Made by a program: the position numbers and the translations under genes. From an uncultured Bacillota bacterium (GTDB lineage Bacteria; Bacillota_I; Bacilli_A; RF39; UBA660): DNA of 7,575 nucleotides. Location: positions 1-7,575 of the forward strand of contig CAMWQX010000043.1 in assembly GCA_947176475.1 (NCBI GenBank), given 5' to 3'. Position 1 is the first letter of the stretch; each line of letters starts with the position of its first letter. Positions 1 through 6,432 of this stretch are shown in pieces. Under the pieces are notes generated by a model, which was given only the letters and a program-made list of their open reading frames with translations, was not told the DNA's origin and did no database searches.

Positions 1-28
1 ATGTCTGATGGTATAAATAATCAGACAT
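1..28 (+). terminator. Hairpin terminator of a probable converging gene off the left edge
   Basis: A perfect 9-bp stem (ATGTCTGAT at 1-9, ATCAGACAT at 20-28) with a 10-nt loop is followed on the plus strand by TTTTGTT. That is the form of a Rho-independent terminator for a plus-strand gene ending left of the window. It lies beyond the gyrA terminator, so it could also act as a back-up terminator for the minus-strand operon if a matching T tract continues outside the window. The gene it would serve is not visible. Confidence 0.6.
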
Positions 29-46
29 TTTTGTTATAAACCTAAT

Positions 47-75
47 AAAAAAGAGAACTAATCGTTCTCTTTTTT
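47..75 (-). terminator. Rho-independent terminator of the recF-gyrB-gyrA operon
   Basis: On the minus strand a perfect 12-bp stem (six A then GAGAAC, pairing with GTTCTC then six T) encloses the 5-nt loop GATTA. It starts four bases after the gyrA stop codon. Because the stem is flanked by an A run on one side and a T run on the other, it is symmetric and could also stop plus-strand transcription arriving from the left. Confidence 0.9.
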
Positions 76-79
76 CATT

Positions 80-2740
80 TTATTCATTAGAAATACTTTC
101 GGTTTGAATTTCATTGTTGATAACTTCTTTTACATTATTTTCGTTGTTAATAACTTCAGCTGATTGTTCATCTTCAACTGCTTCATCATTTTCTTCATCT
201 GATTGTTTTTCTACTATACTTACCGTTGAAACAAATTGGTTGTCCTTTAAATTAATCAATTTAACTCCTTGAGTGACACGACCTAATTGAGAAATTTGTT
301 CAATTGGTAGCCTAATCAACATTCCACTATCTGTAATAATAAGTAGATCATGATCTGCAGTTACAATTTTATGAGAAATCATATCACCATTCTTGTCAGT
401 AATATTTAAAGCTTTTACGCCCTTACTTCCACGTTTAGTCATACGATATTCACTAATAAGTGTCTTCTTACCATAACCATTTTTAGTAACGACAAGCAAG
501 TTATCTTCTAAGTTTCCAACTTCCATTCCAATACATTCTGCACCATCAAGAGTAATACCCTTAACACCAGAAGCTGTTCTACCCATTGGTCTAATCTCAT
601 CTTCATTAAAGACTACCATTCGACCAGATGAAGATCCCAAAATAACTATCGAATTTCCTGTTGATAACTTAACATCTATCAACTCATCATCATCTTTTAA
701 GCCAATCGCAATCTTACCAGAATTTCTAATGTTAATAAATTCCTCAATAGGAGTCTTCTTAACAAGACCACTCTTTGTAGCAAAAGTAATATATTTACCT
801 TCAATTTCCGTATCTTCATTACTTGGAGTAATCTTAATAACCGAACTAATCTTTTCTTCTTTCTCAATTGGAATCAAGTTAATAATTGGTAATCCCTTAG
901 ATTGTCTACTATAAAGAGGAATCTCATATCCCCTCACGCGATATACTTTTCCTTTAGTAGTAAAGAATAATACATCATCATGAGTTTTGCAATTAATCAA
1001 GTATTTAACATAATCTTCTTCATTAATTGACATTCCTTTTACACCAACACCACCGCGATGTTGAGATCTATAAGTATCAGAGTTCAATCTCTTAATATAT
1101 CCCTTATCAGTTAAAGAAACTATTATATCTTCAACAGGAATCAATGATTCATCTTCGATATAATCAATTGCTGTCATATCTATCGAAGTTCTACGTTCAT
1201 CACCATACTTACGCTTAATTTCGAGCATTTCTTCTTTGATAATGTTCAAAACTTTTTCATTTGAGGCTAAAATTGACTTCAACTCTTCAATTTCTTTCAT
1301 TAATTCATTCAATTCATTATCAATCTTTTCACGTTCTAAGCCAGTTAATCTTCTTAAACGCATTTCTAGGATACTATTAGCCTGAATTTCTGATAATCCA
1401 AATCTACTCATCAACTTGCTTCTAGCATCATCATCGTCATCAGCACCACGAATAATTGCAACTACTTCATCAATATGATCTAAGGCAATTTGCAATCCTT
1501 GTAGAATATGAACTCTATCTTCATCTTGTGCTAAATCATACTTAGTTCTTCTAATTATAACCTCTTTTTGATGATCTATATACTTAGATATAATATCCTT
1601 TAAGCCTAAGGTTCTAGGAATACCATTATCTAGCATTAAGAAAATAATACCATAACTAATTTGGAAATTAGTATGTTTATATAGATTATTTAAAACAACT
1701 TGAGGATTAGCATCCTTCTTCAAAGAAATAGTAATCTTAATACCATTCTTCAAGTCCGTATGATAATCGGAAATACCATCAATTATCTTATTATGTACTA
1801 ATTCTGCAACTTTGTTCTTTAATTCATATGTATTTGTACCATAAGGAACTTCTGTTATTATGATATTACTATGAGAACCATGTTCTTCAATTTCCGCACG
1901 ACTTCTGATTGTAATACTTCCTCTACCAGTCTCATAAGCTTGTTTAATTCCTTTATTTCCAAGGATTATACCTCCTGTAGGGAAATCTGGACCTTTAATA
2001 AATTTCATCAAATCTTCAGTTGTAACCTCTGGATTGTCAATATATGCTACACATCCATCAATAACTTCTCCCAAGTTATGAGGAGGAATATTAGTTGCCA
2101 TACCAACTGCTATACCCATTGTTCCATTAACTAAGATATTTGGATAACGTGATGGAAGAACATGAGGTTCCTTCTTTGTAACATCAAAGTTATCATCCAT
2201 ATCAACAGTATCTTTTCGAATATCTCTAAGCATTTCTAATGAAAGCTTTGCTAAACGGGATTCGGTATAACGCATTGCTGCGGCTCCATCACCTTCAATA
2301 TTACCAAAGTTACCATGACCATCTACCAAGGTATATCTTTGACTAAAATCTTGAGCCATACGAACCATAGCTTCATAAATAGACGAATCTCCATGAGGAT
2401 GGTAAGTACCCATAACTGCTCCTACAGTCGTAGCAGACTTACGATGAGGTTTATCAGGAGTAAGACCTGATTCAAACATCGTCCATAAAATACGGCGATT
2501 AACCGGTTTTAAACCATCTCTTAAATCCGGTAAAGCACGTGCTGTGATAACACTCATTGAATAATCAAGGAATGAATCACTTATTTCACTAACAATGTTA
2601 TTTTCTGTTAAACTATCTCTCTCGTGGAAAGTTCCACCAAATTCACCACTATCGCCTGTTTCTTCTGAGGTTTCTTCATCTAATTCTTCTACTTCTTCAA
2701 GATTATTTTCTTGTTCTTGATTTAATTCTTCTTCTGTCAT
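80..2740 (-). CDS. gyrA: DNA gyrase subunit A
   Basis: This is the 886-residue breakage-reunion and DNA-wrapping subunit of DNA gyrase, which pairs with GyrB as A2B2 and introduces negative supercoils. The winged-helix region contains the quinolone-determining stretch with HPHGDSS near residues 114-120. Ser119 and Glu123 match E. coli positions 83 and 87 and look like the unmutated, quinolone-sensitive form. The catalytic Tyr158 lies in AAAMRYTE. The C-terminal beta-pinwheel opens with a GyrA box, QHRGGVG (560-566), which marks GyrA rather than ParC. The protein is longer than the B. subtilis one (about 820). About 40 acidic residues precede the conserved core (which begins near 50), and an acidic tail follows the pinwheel. 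Five aspartates run at 434-438. The start is the ATG preceded by AGGAGG at 2748-2753. It is last in the operon, 11 nt after gyrB. Confidence 0.97.
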   Translation of the reverse strand: MTEEELNQEQENNLEEVEELDEETSEETGDSGEFGGTFHERDSLTENNIVSEISDSFLDYSMSVITARALPDLRDGLKPVNRRILWTMFESGLTPDKPHRKSATTVGAVMGTYHPHGDSSIYEAMVRMAQDFSQRYTLVDGHGNFGNIEGDGAAAMRYTESRLAKLSLEMLRDIRKDTVDMDDNFDVTKKEPHVLPSRYPNILVNGTMGIAVGMATNIPPHNLGEVIDGCVAYIDNPEVTTEDLMKFIKGPDFPTGGIILGNKGIKQAYETGRGSITIRSRAEIEEHGSHSNIIITEVPYGTNTYELKNKVAELVHNKIIDGISDYHTDLKNGIKITISLKKDANPQVVLNNLYKHTNFQISYGIIFLMLDNGIPRTLGLKDIISKYIDHQKEVIIRRTKYDLAQDEDRVHILQGLQIALDHIDEVVAIIRGADDDDDARSKLMSRFGLSEIQANSILEMRLRRLTGLEREKIDNELNELMKEIEELKSILASNEKVLNIIKEEMLEIKRKYGDERRTSIDMTAIDYIEDESLIPVEDIIVSLTDKGYIKRLNSDTYRSQHRGGVGVKGMSINEEDYVKYLINCKTHDDVLFFTTKGKVYRVRGYEIPLYSRQSKGLPIINLIPIEKEEKISSVIKITPSNEDTEIEGKYITFATKSGLVKKTPIEEFINIRNSGKIAIGLKDDDELIDVKLSTGNSIVILGSSSGRMVVFNEDEIRPMGRTASGVKGITLDGAECIGMEVGNLEDNLLVVTKNGYGKKTLISEYRMTKRGSKGVKALNITDKNGDMISHKIVTADHDLLIITDSGMLIRLPIEQISQLGRVTQGVKLINLKDNQFVSTVSIVEKQSDEENDEAVEDEQSAEVINNENNVKEVINNEIQTESISNE
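109..157 (-). repeat. Short direct repeat encoding the GyrA C-terminal tail
   Basis: Two near-identical 19-nt units at 139-157 and 109-127, spaced 30 nt apart, each encode EVINNE within the acidic tail of GyrA (EVINNENNVK, then EVINNEIQTE). The period is ten codons and the differences are mostly synonymous. This suggests a small in-frame duplication that lengthened the disordered tail. Confidence 0.65.
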
Positions 2741-2746
2741 AAAAGT

Positions 2747-2755
2747 ACCTCCTAA
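2747..2755 (-). promoter_or_regulatory. Ribosome binding site of gyrA overlapping the gyrB stop codon
   Basis: The minus strand reads TTAGGAGGT, a near-perfect Shine-Dalgarno sequence, 6 nt before the gyrA ATG. The TAG stop of gyrB (2752-2754) lies inside it, so a ribosome terminating on gyrB sits on the gyrA initiation site. This suggests translational coupling that would balance the two gyrase subunits. Confidence 0.9.
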
Positions 2756-4680
2756 ACATCAATATTTTGGGCATATCCGGCATTAACTTCAATAAATTCT
2801 CTTCTTGGTCCAACCTCATCACCCATTAGTTTCTCAAAAATTGCATCTGCTGCAACGCAGTCATCAACTGTAATTTTTTTCAAAACTCTCTTTTCAATAT
2901 CCATTGTTGTATCATTTAACTCATCTGCATCCATCTCGCCAAGACCTTTCATACGAACGATTTCCGCACGAGAACGTACATTTTCTGGCAAATTATTTAA
3001 ATATGCATCTTTTTCTGGTTCTGTTAATACATATTTTCTTGTTTTACCATGAGAAATTCTAAATAATGGCGGTTGAGCTGCATAAACATGTCCTGCTTGA
3101 ACTATAGGTTTAAAGAAACGATAGAACAAAGTAAGTAATAATACACGAATATGCGCACCATCGACGTCGGCATCGGTCATGATTATAATTTTGTCATATC
3201 TTAACTTAGATAAATCAAATTCCTCACCAATTCCCGTACCAAAAGCCGTAATAATTGTTCTAATTTCTTCATTACCTAAAGCACGATCAAGTCTTGCTTT
3301 CTCAACATTTAATATTTTTCCTCTTAAAGGTAAGATAGCTTGTGTCATGGAATCTCTTCCAAGTTTAGCGCTTCCACCTGCACTATCTCCCTCGACTATA
3401 AATATTTCTGATACACTAGGATCTTTGCTCTTACAATCTGCTAACTTTCCAAAGAAATTTGTCGTTGCTAAATCACTTTTTCTTGTAATTTCGCGAGCTT
3501 TCTTAGCAGCATTACGCGCACGACAAGCAAGCATTGCTTTATTAATAATCACTCTTGCTTCATCTGGATTCTCCATTAAGAATCTTTCAAATCCTGAAGA
3601 GAAAACATCATCAGCTAACTTTCTAACCTCTGAGTTTCCTAATCTACCCTTAGTTTGTCCTTCAAATTGTGGATTTGGGTGTTTACAAGAGATAATCATC
3701 GTTAAACCTTCTTTAACGTCATCACCTGTTAAAGAATCATCCTTTTCCTTTAACATACCATTCTTGCGTGCATAACTGTTGATAACTCTTGTTAAAGCTC
3801 TTTTTACACCATCTTCATGCGTTCCACCATCATGTGTGTTAATATTATTGACGAATGAATAAATGTTGTCATTATAGCCAGTATTATATTGCATAGCTAC
3901 TTCAAACATTACACTATCTTCTTCACCATCAAAATAGATAATATTTTCATGAATTGGTGTCTTTCCCTGATTGATATATTTAACATATTCACGAATACCA
4001 CCTTCATAAAGGAAAGTTTCACCCGTTGTATCTTCATCATTACGATCATCTCTAATAGTTAAAGATAATCCTTGATTTAAGAAAGCTAACTCTCTAATTC
4101 TTGTCTTTAAAGTCTCAAAATCATAAATATCTGTATCAAATATATCAGCATCTGGTTTAAAACTTACTACAGTTCCCGTACGATTTGGTTCACAATCCCC
4201 TATCACACTTAAAGGTTCAACAGTATGTCCTCCATTTTCAAATCTAATATAATTGATTTTAGAATCTTTATAAACTCTAACTTCTAACCATTTACTAAGT
4301 GCATTAACAACACTTGCACCTACTCCGTGAAGACCACCAGATACTTTATATCCGCCTCCACCAAATTTTCCACCAGCATGCAATACAGTATAAACTGTTT
4401 CTACTGTTGAAATCTTTGTTTTAGGGTGAATTTCTACTGGAATTCCACGACCATCATCCTTAACTGTAATAGAATTATCTTTATTAATTACTACTTCGAT
4501 ATTCTTACAATATCCTGCTAAAGCTTCATCTATTGCATTATCGACAATCTCCCAAACCAAATGGTGCAAACCCTTAACATCAGTCGTACCAATATACATA
4601 CCAGGTCTTTTTCTAACTGCTTCTAATCCTTCAAGAACTTGAATATCGGAGGCATCATAATGTGCATTTTCTTCTGTCAT
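2752..4680 (-). CDS. gyrB: DNA gyrase subunit B
   Basis: This is the 642-residue ATPase subunit of gyrase. The N-terminal GHKL ATPase domain shows the catalytic base Glu44 and Mg-binding Asn48 in WEIVDNAIDE, the adenine-binding Asp75 in DDGRGIP (75-81), and the glycine-rich lid GGLHGVG. The TOPRIM domain carries EGDSAGG (Glu430) and DADVDG with metal-binding Asp503 and Asp505. The C-terminal segment has RMKGLGEMD and ends with PRREFIE, typical of GyrB without the proteobacterial insert. I chose the ATG at 4680. It lines up with the B. subtilis N-terminus (length close to 638), and AAAGGG sits 9 nt upstream. An in-frame ATG at 4689 would add three residues and overlap the end of recF, and cannot be excluded. 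A longer start at 4722 is unlikely. The recF stop is one base upstream, so gyrB is probably coupled to recF. Confidence 0.97.
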   Translation of the reverse strand: MTEENAHYDASDIQVLEGLEAVRKRPGMYIGTTDVKGLHHLVWEIVDNAIDEALAGYCKNIEVVINKDNSITVKDDGRGIPVEIHPKTKISTVETVYTVLHAGGKFGGGGYKVSGGLHGVGASVVNALSKWLEVRVYKDSKINYIRFENGGHTVEPLSVIGDCEPNRTGTVVSFKPDADIFDTDIYDFETLKTRIRELAFLNQGLSLTIRDDRNDEDTTGETFLYEGGIREYVKYINQGKTPIHENIIYFDGEEDSVMFEVAMQYNTGYNDNIYSFVNNINTHDGGTHEDGVKRALTRVINSYARKNGMLKEKDDSLTGDDVKEGLTMIISCKHPNPQFEGQTKGRLGNSEVRKLADDVFSSGFERFLMENPDEARVIINKAMLACRARNAAKKAREITRKSDLATTNFFGKLADCKSKDPSVSEIFIVEGDSAGGSAKLGRDSMTQAILPLRGKILNVEKARLDRALGNEEIRTIITAFGTGIGEEFDLSKLRYDKIIIMTDADVDGAHIRVLLLTLFYRFFKPIVQAGHVYAAQPPLFRISHGKTRKYVLTEPEKDAYLNNLPENVRSRAEIVRMKGLGEMDADELNDTTMDIEKRVLKKITVDDCVAADAIFEKLMGDEVGPRREFIEVNAGYAQNIDV

Positions 4681-4681
4681 A

Positions 4682-5776
4682 TCAGTCATCCCTTTCCGTA
4701 ACAATACCACTATTAACTTCAAATATCTTACTATTATCTTTTAATAATTCCCCTACTTTATTTAACTCAGTAGTTGTAATAAAAGTTTGAATATCGTCAT
4801 TAATAAAAGTTAATATATTTCCTATCTTTTCTTCATCTAGTTCACTAAATAAATCATCTAAGATTAATATAGGAGTAACTTCCTTTTTTTCTCTAAAAAT
4901 ATCAATTTCTCCCATTTTCAAAGAAATAATTGCATTTTTTTGTTCACCTTCAGATCCATAATCTCTTAAATTATTATCATCTAAGATAAATTCATAATCA
5001 TCACGATGAATCCCCACATTAGTTTTACCTAATATTACATCTCTTTCTTTCTCTTTTTTATAAATCGCTTGCAAATCTTCTTTAGATTTATCATTAAAAT
5101 CCGATTTATAAACCAATTTTAATCCTTGATGTTTAGTAATTTTAAAATAATTATCTTCAATATACTTATTCAAATCATTAATAAAATCTCTTCTATAATT
5201 ATGAATTTTTAAACCTAACTCAATTAACTGATCAGTTAAAATATTCAAATAATCTAAAGGAGCATTTCCATTAACATATAAAGTTTTTAAAAAAGCATTT
5301 CTCTGCTTCAAAACTTTATTATAATAAGTCAATACCTTAAGATAATCATTACTAAATTGTGATAATTCAATATTTATTAACTTTCTTCTGGTATTTGGTG
5401 TATCTTTAATCAATTTAAGATCTTCTGAAGTAAATAGAACAATATTAATATTCGATAAGTAATCCGTTAAACGATCAACATTATTATTATTAATTTTGAC
5501 CCTTTTCTCATTACTTTTAATAATTACTTTATAATTATTAGTATACCTATCCTCTACTTTTCCTTCAATTCTCGTTAAATCACAATTTTTTCTTATTACT
5601 ACATCTTCCCTAGAACCGCGAAAGGACTTAGTTAAAGCTAAACAATAAATCGCTTCAACGATATTTGTCTTTCCCATTCCATTCTGACCAATAATAATAT
5701 TTTTTGAAGGATTAAAATCAATATCTAATTTTTCATAATTGCGAAAATTAAGCAATTTTAAATTTAATATTTTCAT
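4682..5776 (-). CDS. recF: DNA replication and repair protein RecF
   Basis: This is a 364-residue SMC-like ATPase of the RecFOR pathway, which helps load RecA at single-strand gaps and stalled forks (B. subtilis RecF is about 370 residues). The Walker A motif is GQNGMGKT at 30-37. The ABC-type signature appears as SEGEQ at 275-279. Walker B is ILILDD ending at Asp307-Asp308, followed by the D-loop SELDEE (311-316). The start is the ATG at 5776, preceded by TTAAGGGGG with 5-nt spacing; it also matches the usual RecF N-terminus (short strand, then FRNY). Longer in-frame starts at 5827 (GTG) or at an ATG seven codons upstream lack a ribosome binding site. The gene has its own promoter after the comK terminator and leads the recF-gyrB-gyrA operon. 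It stops with TGA one base before gyrB. Codon use is AT-rich like its neighbours. Confidence 0.96.
   Translation of the reverse strand: MKILNLKLLNFRNYEKLDIDFNPSKNIIIGQNGMGKTNIVEAIYCLALTKSFRGSREDVVIRKNCDLTRIEGKVEDRYTNNYKVIIKSNEKRVKINNNNVDRLTDYLSNINIVLFTSEDLKLIKDTPNTRRKLINIELSQFSNDYLKVLTYYNKVLKQRNAFLKTLYVNGNAPLDYLNILTDQLIELGLKIHNYRRDFINDLNKYIEDNYFKITKHQGLKLVYKSDFNDKSKEDLQAIYKKEKERDVILGKTNVGIHRDDYEFILDDNNLRDYGSEGEQKNAIISLKMGEIDIFREKKEVTPILILDDLFSELDEEKIGNILTFINDDIQTFITTTELNKVGELLKDNSKIFEVNSGIVTERDD
4690..4698 (-). promoter_or_regulatory. Ribosome binding site deciding the gyrB start
   Basis: The minus strand reads CGGAAAGGG inside the last codons of recF. AAAGGG is 9 nt from the ATG at 4680 but directly abuts the alternative ATG at 4689, which favours the downstream start. 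The match to the Shine-Dalgarno consensus is weaker than for the other genes, consistent with initiation being helped by ribosomes ending on recF at 4682. Confidence 0.55.
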
Positions 5777-5781
5777 TTTAA

Positions 5782-5790
5782 CCCCCTTAA
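5782..5790 (-). promoter_or_regulatory. Ribosome binding site of recF
   Basis: TTAAGGGGG on the minus strand differs from TAAGGAGG by one base and lies 5 nt before the ATG at 5776. It decides this start over the upstream in-frame ATG of MEIKGVK, which has no such site. Confidence 0.85.
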
Positions 5791-5819
5791 TTTCCATTTT
5801 AAGTGATTTTTTGATTTTC

Positions 5820-5836
5820 GTGTACACCTATACACA
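5820..5836 (-). promoter_or_regulatory. Inverted repeat and near-consensus DnaA box at the recF transcription start
   Basis: The minus strand reads TGTGTATAGGTGTACAC. It contains the inverted repeat GTGTA-N6-TACAC and the 8-bp palindrome GTGTACAC (5820-5827). On the plus strand, CTATACACA (5828-5836) matches the DnaA box TTATNCACA except for its first base. The element begins 5 bases after the predicted -10 box, so a protein bound there would cover the start site. An operator role is inferred from position only. Confidence 0.4.
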
Positions 5837-5841
5837 TTTTA

Positions 5842-5850
5842 ATTATATCA
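5842..5850 (-). promoter_or_regulatory. Extended -10 promoter of the recF-gyrB-gyrA operon
   Basis: The minus strand reads TGATATAAT, a perfect TGnTATAAT extended -10 box for the vegetative sigma factor. No good TTGACA lies 16-18 bp upstream (that region is the T tract of the comK terminator), which is common for extended -10 promoters. Transcription would start near 5835, leaving a leader of about 60 nt before recF. Confidence 0.7.
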
Positions 5851-5863
5851 TAAATTAAAGGGT

Positions 5864-5889
5864 AAAAAAAGAAAATAATACTATTTTCT
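5864..5889 (-). terminator. Rho-independent terminator of comK
   Basis: On the minus strand AGAAAATA (5889-5882), loop GTAT, TATTTTCT (5877-5870) form a perfect 8-bp stem followed by six more T. The first stem base is the last base of the comK TGA stop codon. The stem has only one G:C pair, so termination may be leaky, letting some comK transcription run into recF. Confidence 0.6.
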
Positions 5890-6335
5890 CACTTATTTTT
5901 TTTAATTTTCGTAGCTAAATAACTAGCTTTCAAGAATTGATTTTTAAATACTTCATAAGATACTGATAATTCTAATAATAAGCCATTATCAAACTCTACA
6001 AAAGTAGTGTCTTTTGCCTCATTTGGATAAAAACCTTCTACATGATTTAAAGCCACCCATTCATTACTTGTAGAATTAGGTGATTTTGTTGGAAATATTA
6101 TAACATCATCTGATTCCTGAATTACTAAAGGTAACTTATATCTATATCCCGTCAATTCCTTCGTTCCCTCCGTTCTTCCTTTATAAGAACTACCAAATAC
6201 ATAACAACTTCTTGAAACAAGTGATAACGATGGTTTATTTATAATCATCTGCTTGCCTAACTCATATACAACTGATTGCCTTTCATTTAAAGGTGTTATT
6301 ACTACTGTTTTTCGATTAATTACATAACAATTCAT
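5889..6335 (-). CDS. comK: ComK-family competence transcription factor, short form
   Basis: This 148-residue protein is recognised as ComK, the DNA-binding master activator of DNA-uptake genes in B. subtilis. The most conserved block, SRSCYVFGSSYKGR (41-54) followed by EGT, matches DRSCRFFGSSYAGR..GT. Further matches are IIFPT (79-83), Trp93, VEFDNG (113-118), LELSVSYEVFKNQ (121-133) and the closing ATK (141-143). Residue order is collinear with B. subtilis ComK apart from small gaps. The N-terminus is about 8 residues shorter. The protein ends where B. subtilis ComK continues for roughly 35-40 residues, including the MecA-binding motif FMLYPK. Downstream frames hold no remnant of that tail and a terminator follows, so the short form looks native rather than broken. 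The start is the ATG with AAGGAG 7 nt upstream; an upstream GTG at 6371 has no such site. It occupies the dnaN-recF gap as its own transcription unit. The target genes are unknown. Confidence 0.9.
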   Translation of the reverse strand: MNCYVINRKTVVITPLNERQSVVYELGKQMIINKPSLSLVSRSCYVFGSSYKGRTEGTKELTGYRYKLPLVIQESDDVIIFPTKSPNSTSNEWVALNHVEGFYPNEAKDTTFVEFDNGLLLELSVSYEVFKNQFLKASYLATKIKKNK

Positions 6336-6342
6336 AAATTTT

Positions 6343-6348
6343 CTCCTT
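6343..6348 (-). promoter_or_regulatory. Ribosome binding site of comK
   Basis: AAGGAG on the minus strand lies 7 nt before the ATG at 6335. It selects this start, which gives a protein beginning MNCYVINRK that aligns with the ComK N-terminus, over the GTG at 6371. Confidence 0.88.
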
Positions 6349-6432
6349 TTTTTAGTTGTATACCCTAACACAGATAATTACTTATTTTTGTCGAATTATG
6401 TAATTCATGTTAAAAAGTTATATTTTTTCAAC
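6349..6432 (-). promoter_or_regulatory. comK promoter and leader region, exact promoter unresolved
   Basis: The 121 nt between dnaN and comK must hold the comK promoter, since dnaN ends in a terminator. Several A/T-rich candidates overlap on the minus strand. CATAAT (6400-6395) is a 5/6 match to -10. TATAAC (6422-6417) is another. TTGAAA (6431-6426) is a 5/6 match to -35 but its 17-bp partner ATGAAT is poor. The near-palindrome GAATTA-TG-TAATTC (6393-6406) covers the CATAAT box. TGTGTTAGGGTATACAAC (6372-6355) in the leader resembles the element in the recF leader. I cannot choose among these by eye. Confidence 0.4.

Noticed and set aside
729..914. 61-codon open frame on the plus strand
   Set aside because: It is antisense to the GyrA pinwheel coding region, with no ribosome binding site and no family resemblance.
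1871..2134. 87-codon open frame on the plus strand
   Set aside because: It is antisense to conserved gyrA coding sequence, with Cys- and Ser-rich low-plausibility composition and no initiation signal.
3179..3775. 198-codon open frame on the plus strand
   Set aside because: It lies wholly opposite the TOPRIM-coding part of gyrB, has no ribosome binding site or recognisable motif, and reflects the codon bias of the opposite strand.
80..4680. Topoisomerase IV (ParE-ParC) instead of gyrase
   Set aside because: The GyrA-box-like QHRGGVG, the recF-gyrB-gyrA context and the end-to-end resemblance to gyrase subunits all favour gyrase.
5777..5827. Longer recF starting at GTG 5827 or at the ATG seven codons before 5776
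   Set aside because: Neither has a ribosome binding site. The GTG lies in the inverted repeat just after the predicted transcription start, and RecF homologues begin at the equivalent of the ATG at 5776.
5889..6335. comK as a pseudogene truncated by frameshift
   Set aside because: No tail remnant is found in any downstream frame. The core motifs are intact, the ribosome binding site is strong, and a terminator immediately follows the stop.
6336..6371. Longer comK starting at GTG 6371
   Set aside because: There is no ribosome binding site before the GTG, while AAGGAG sits 7 nt before the ATG at 6335. The extra residues have no counterpart in ComK.
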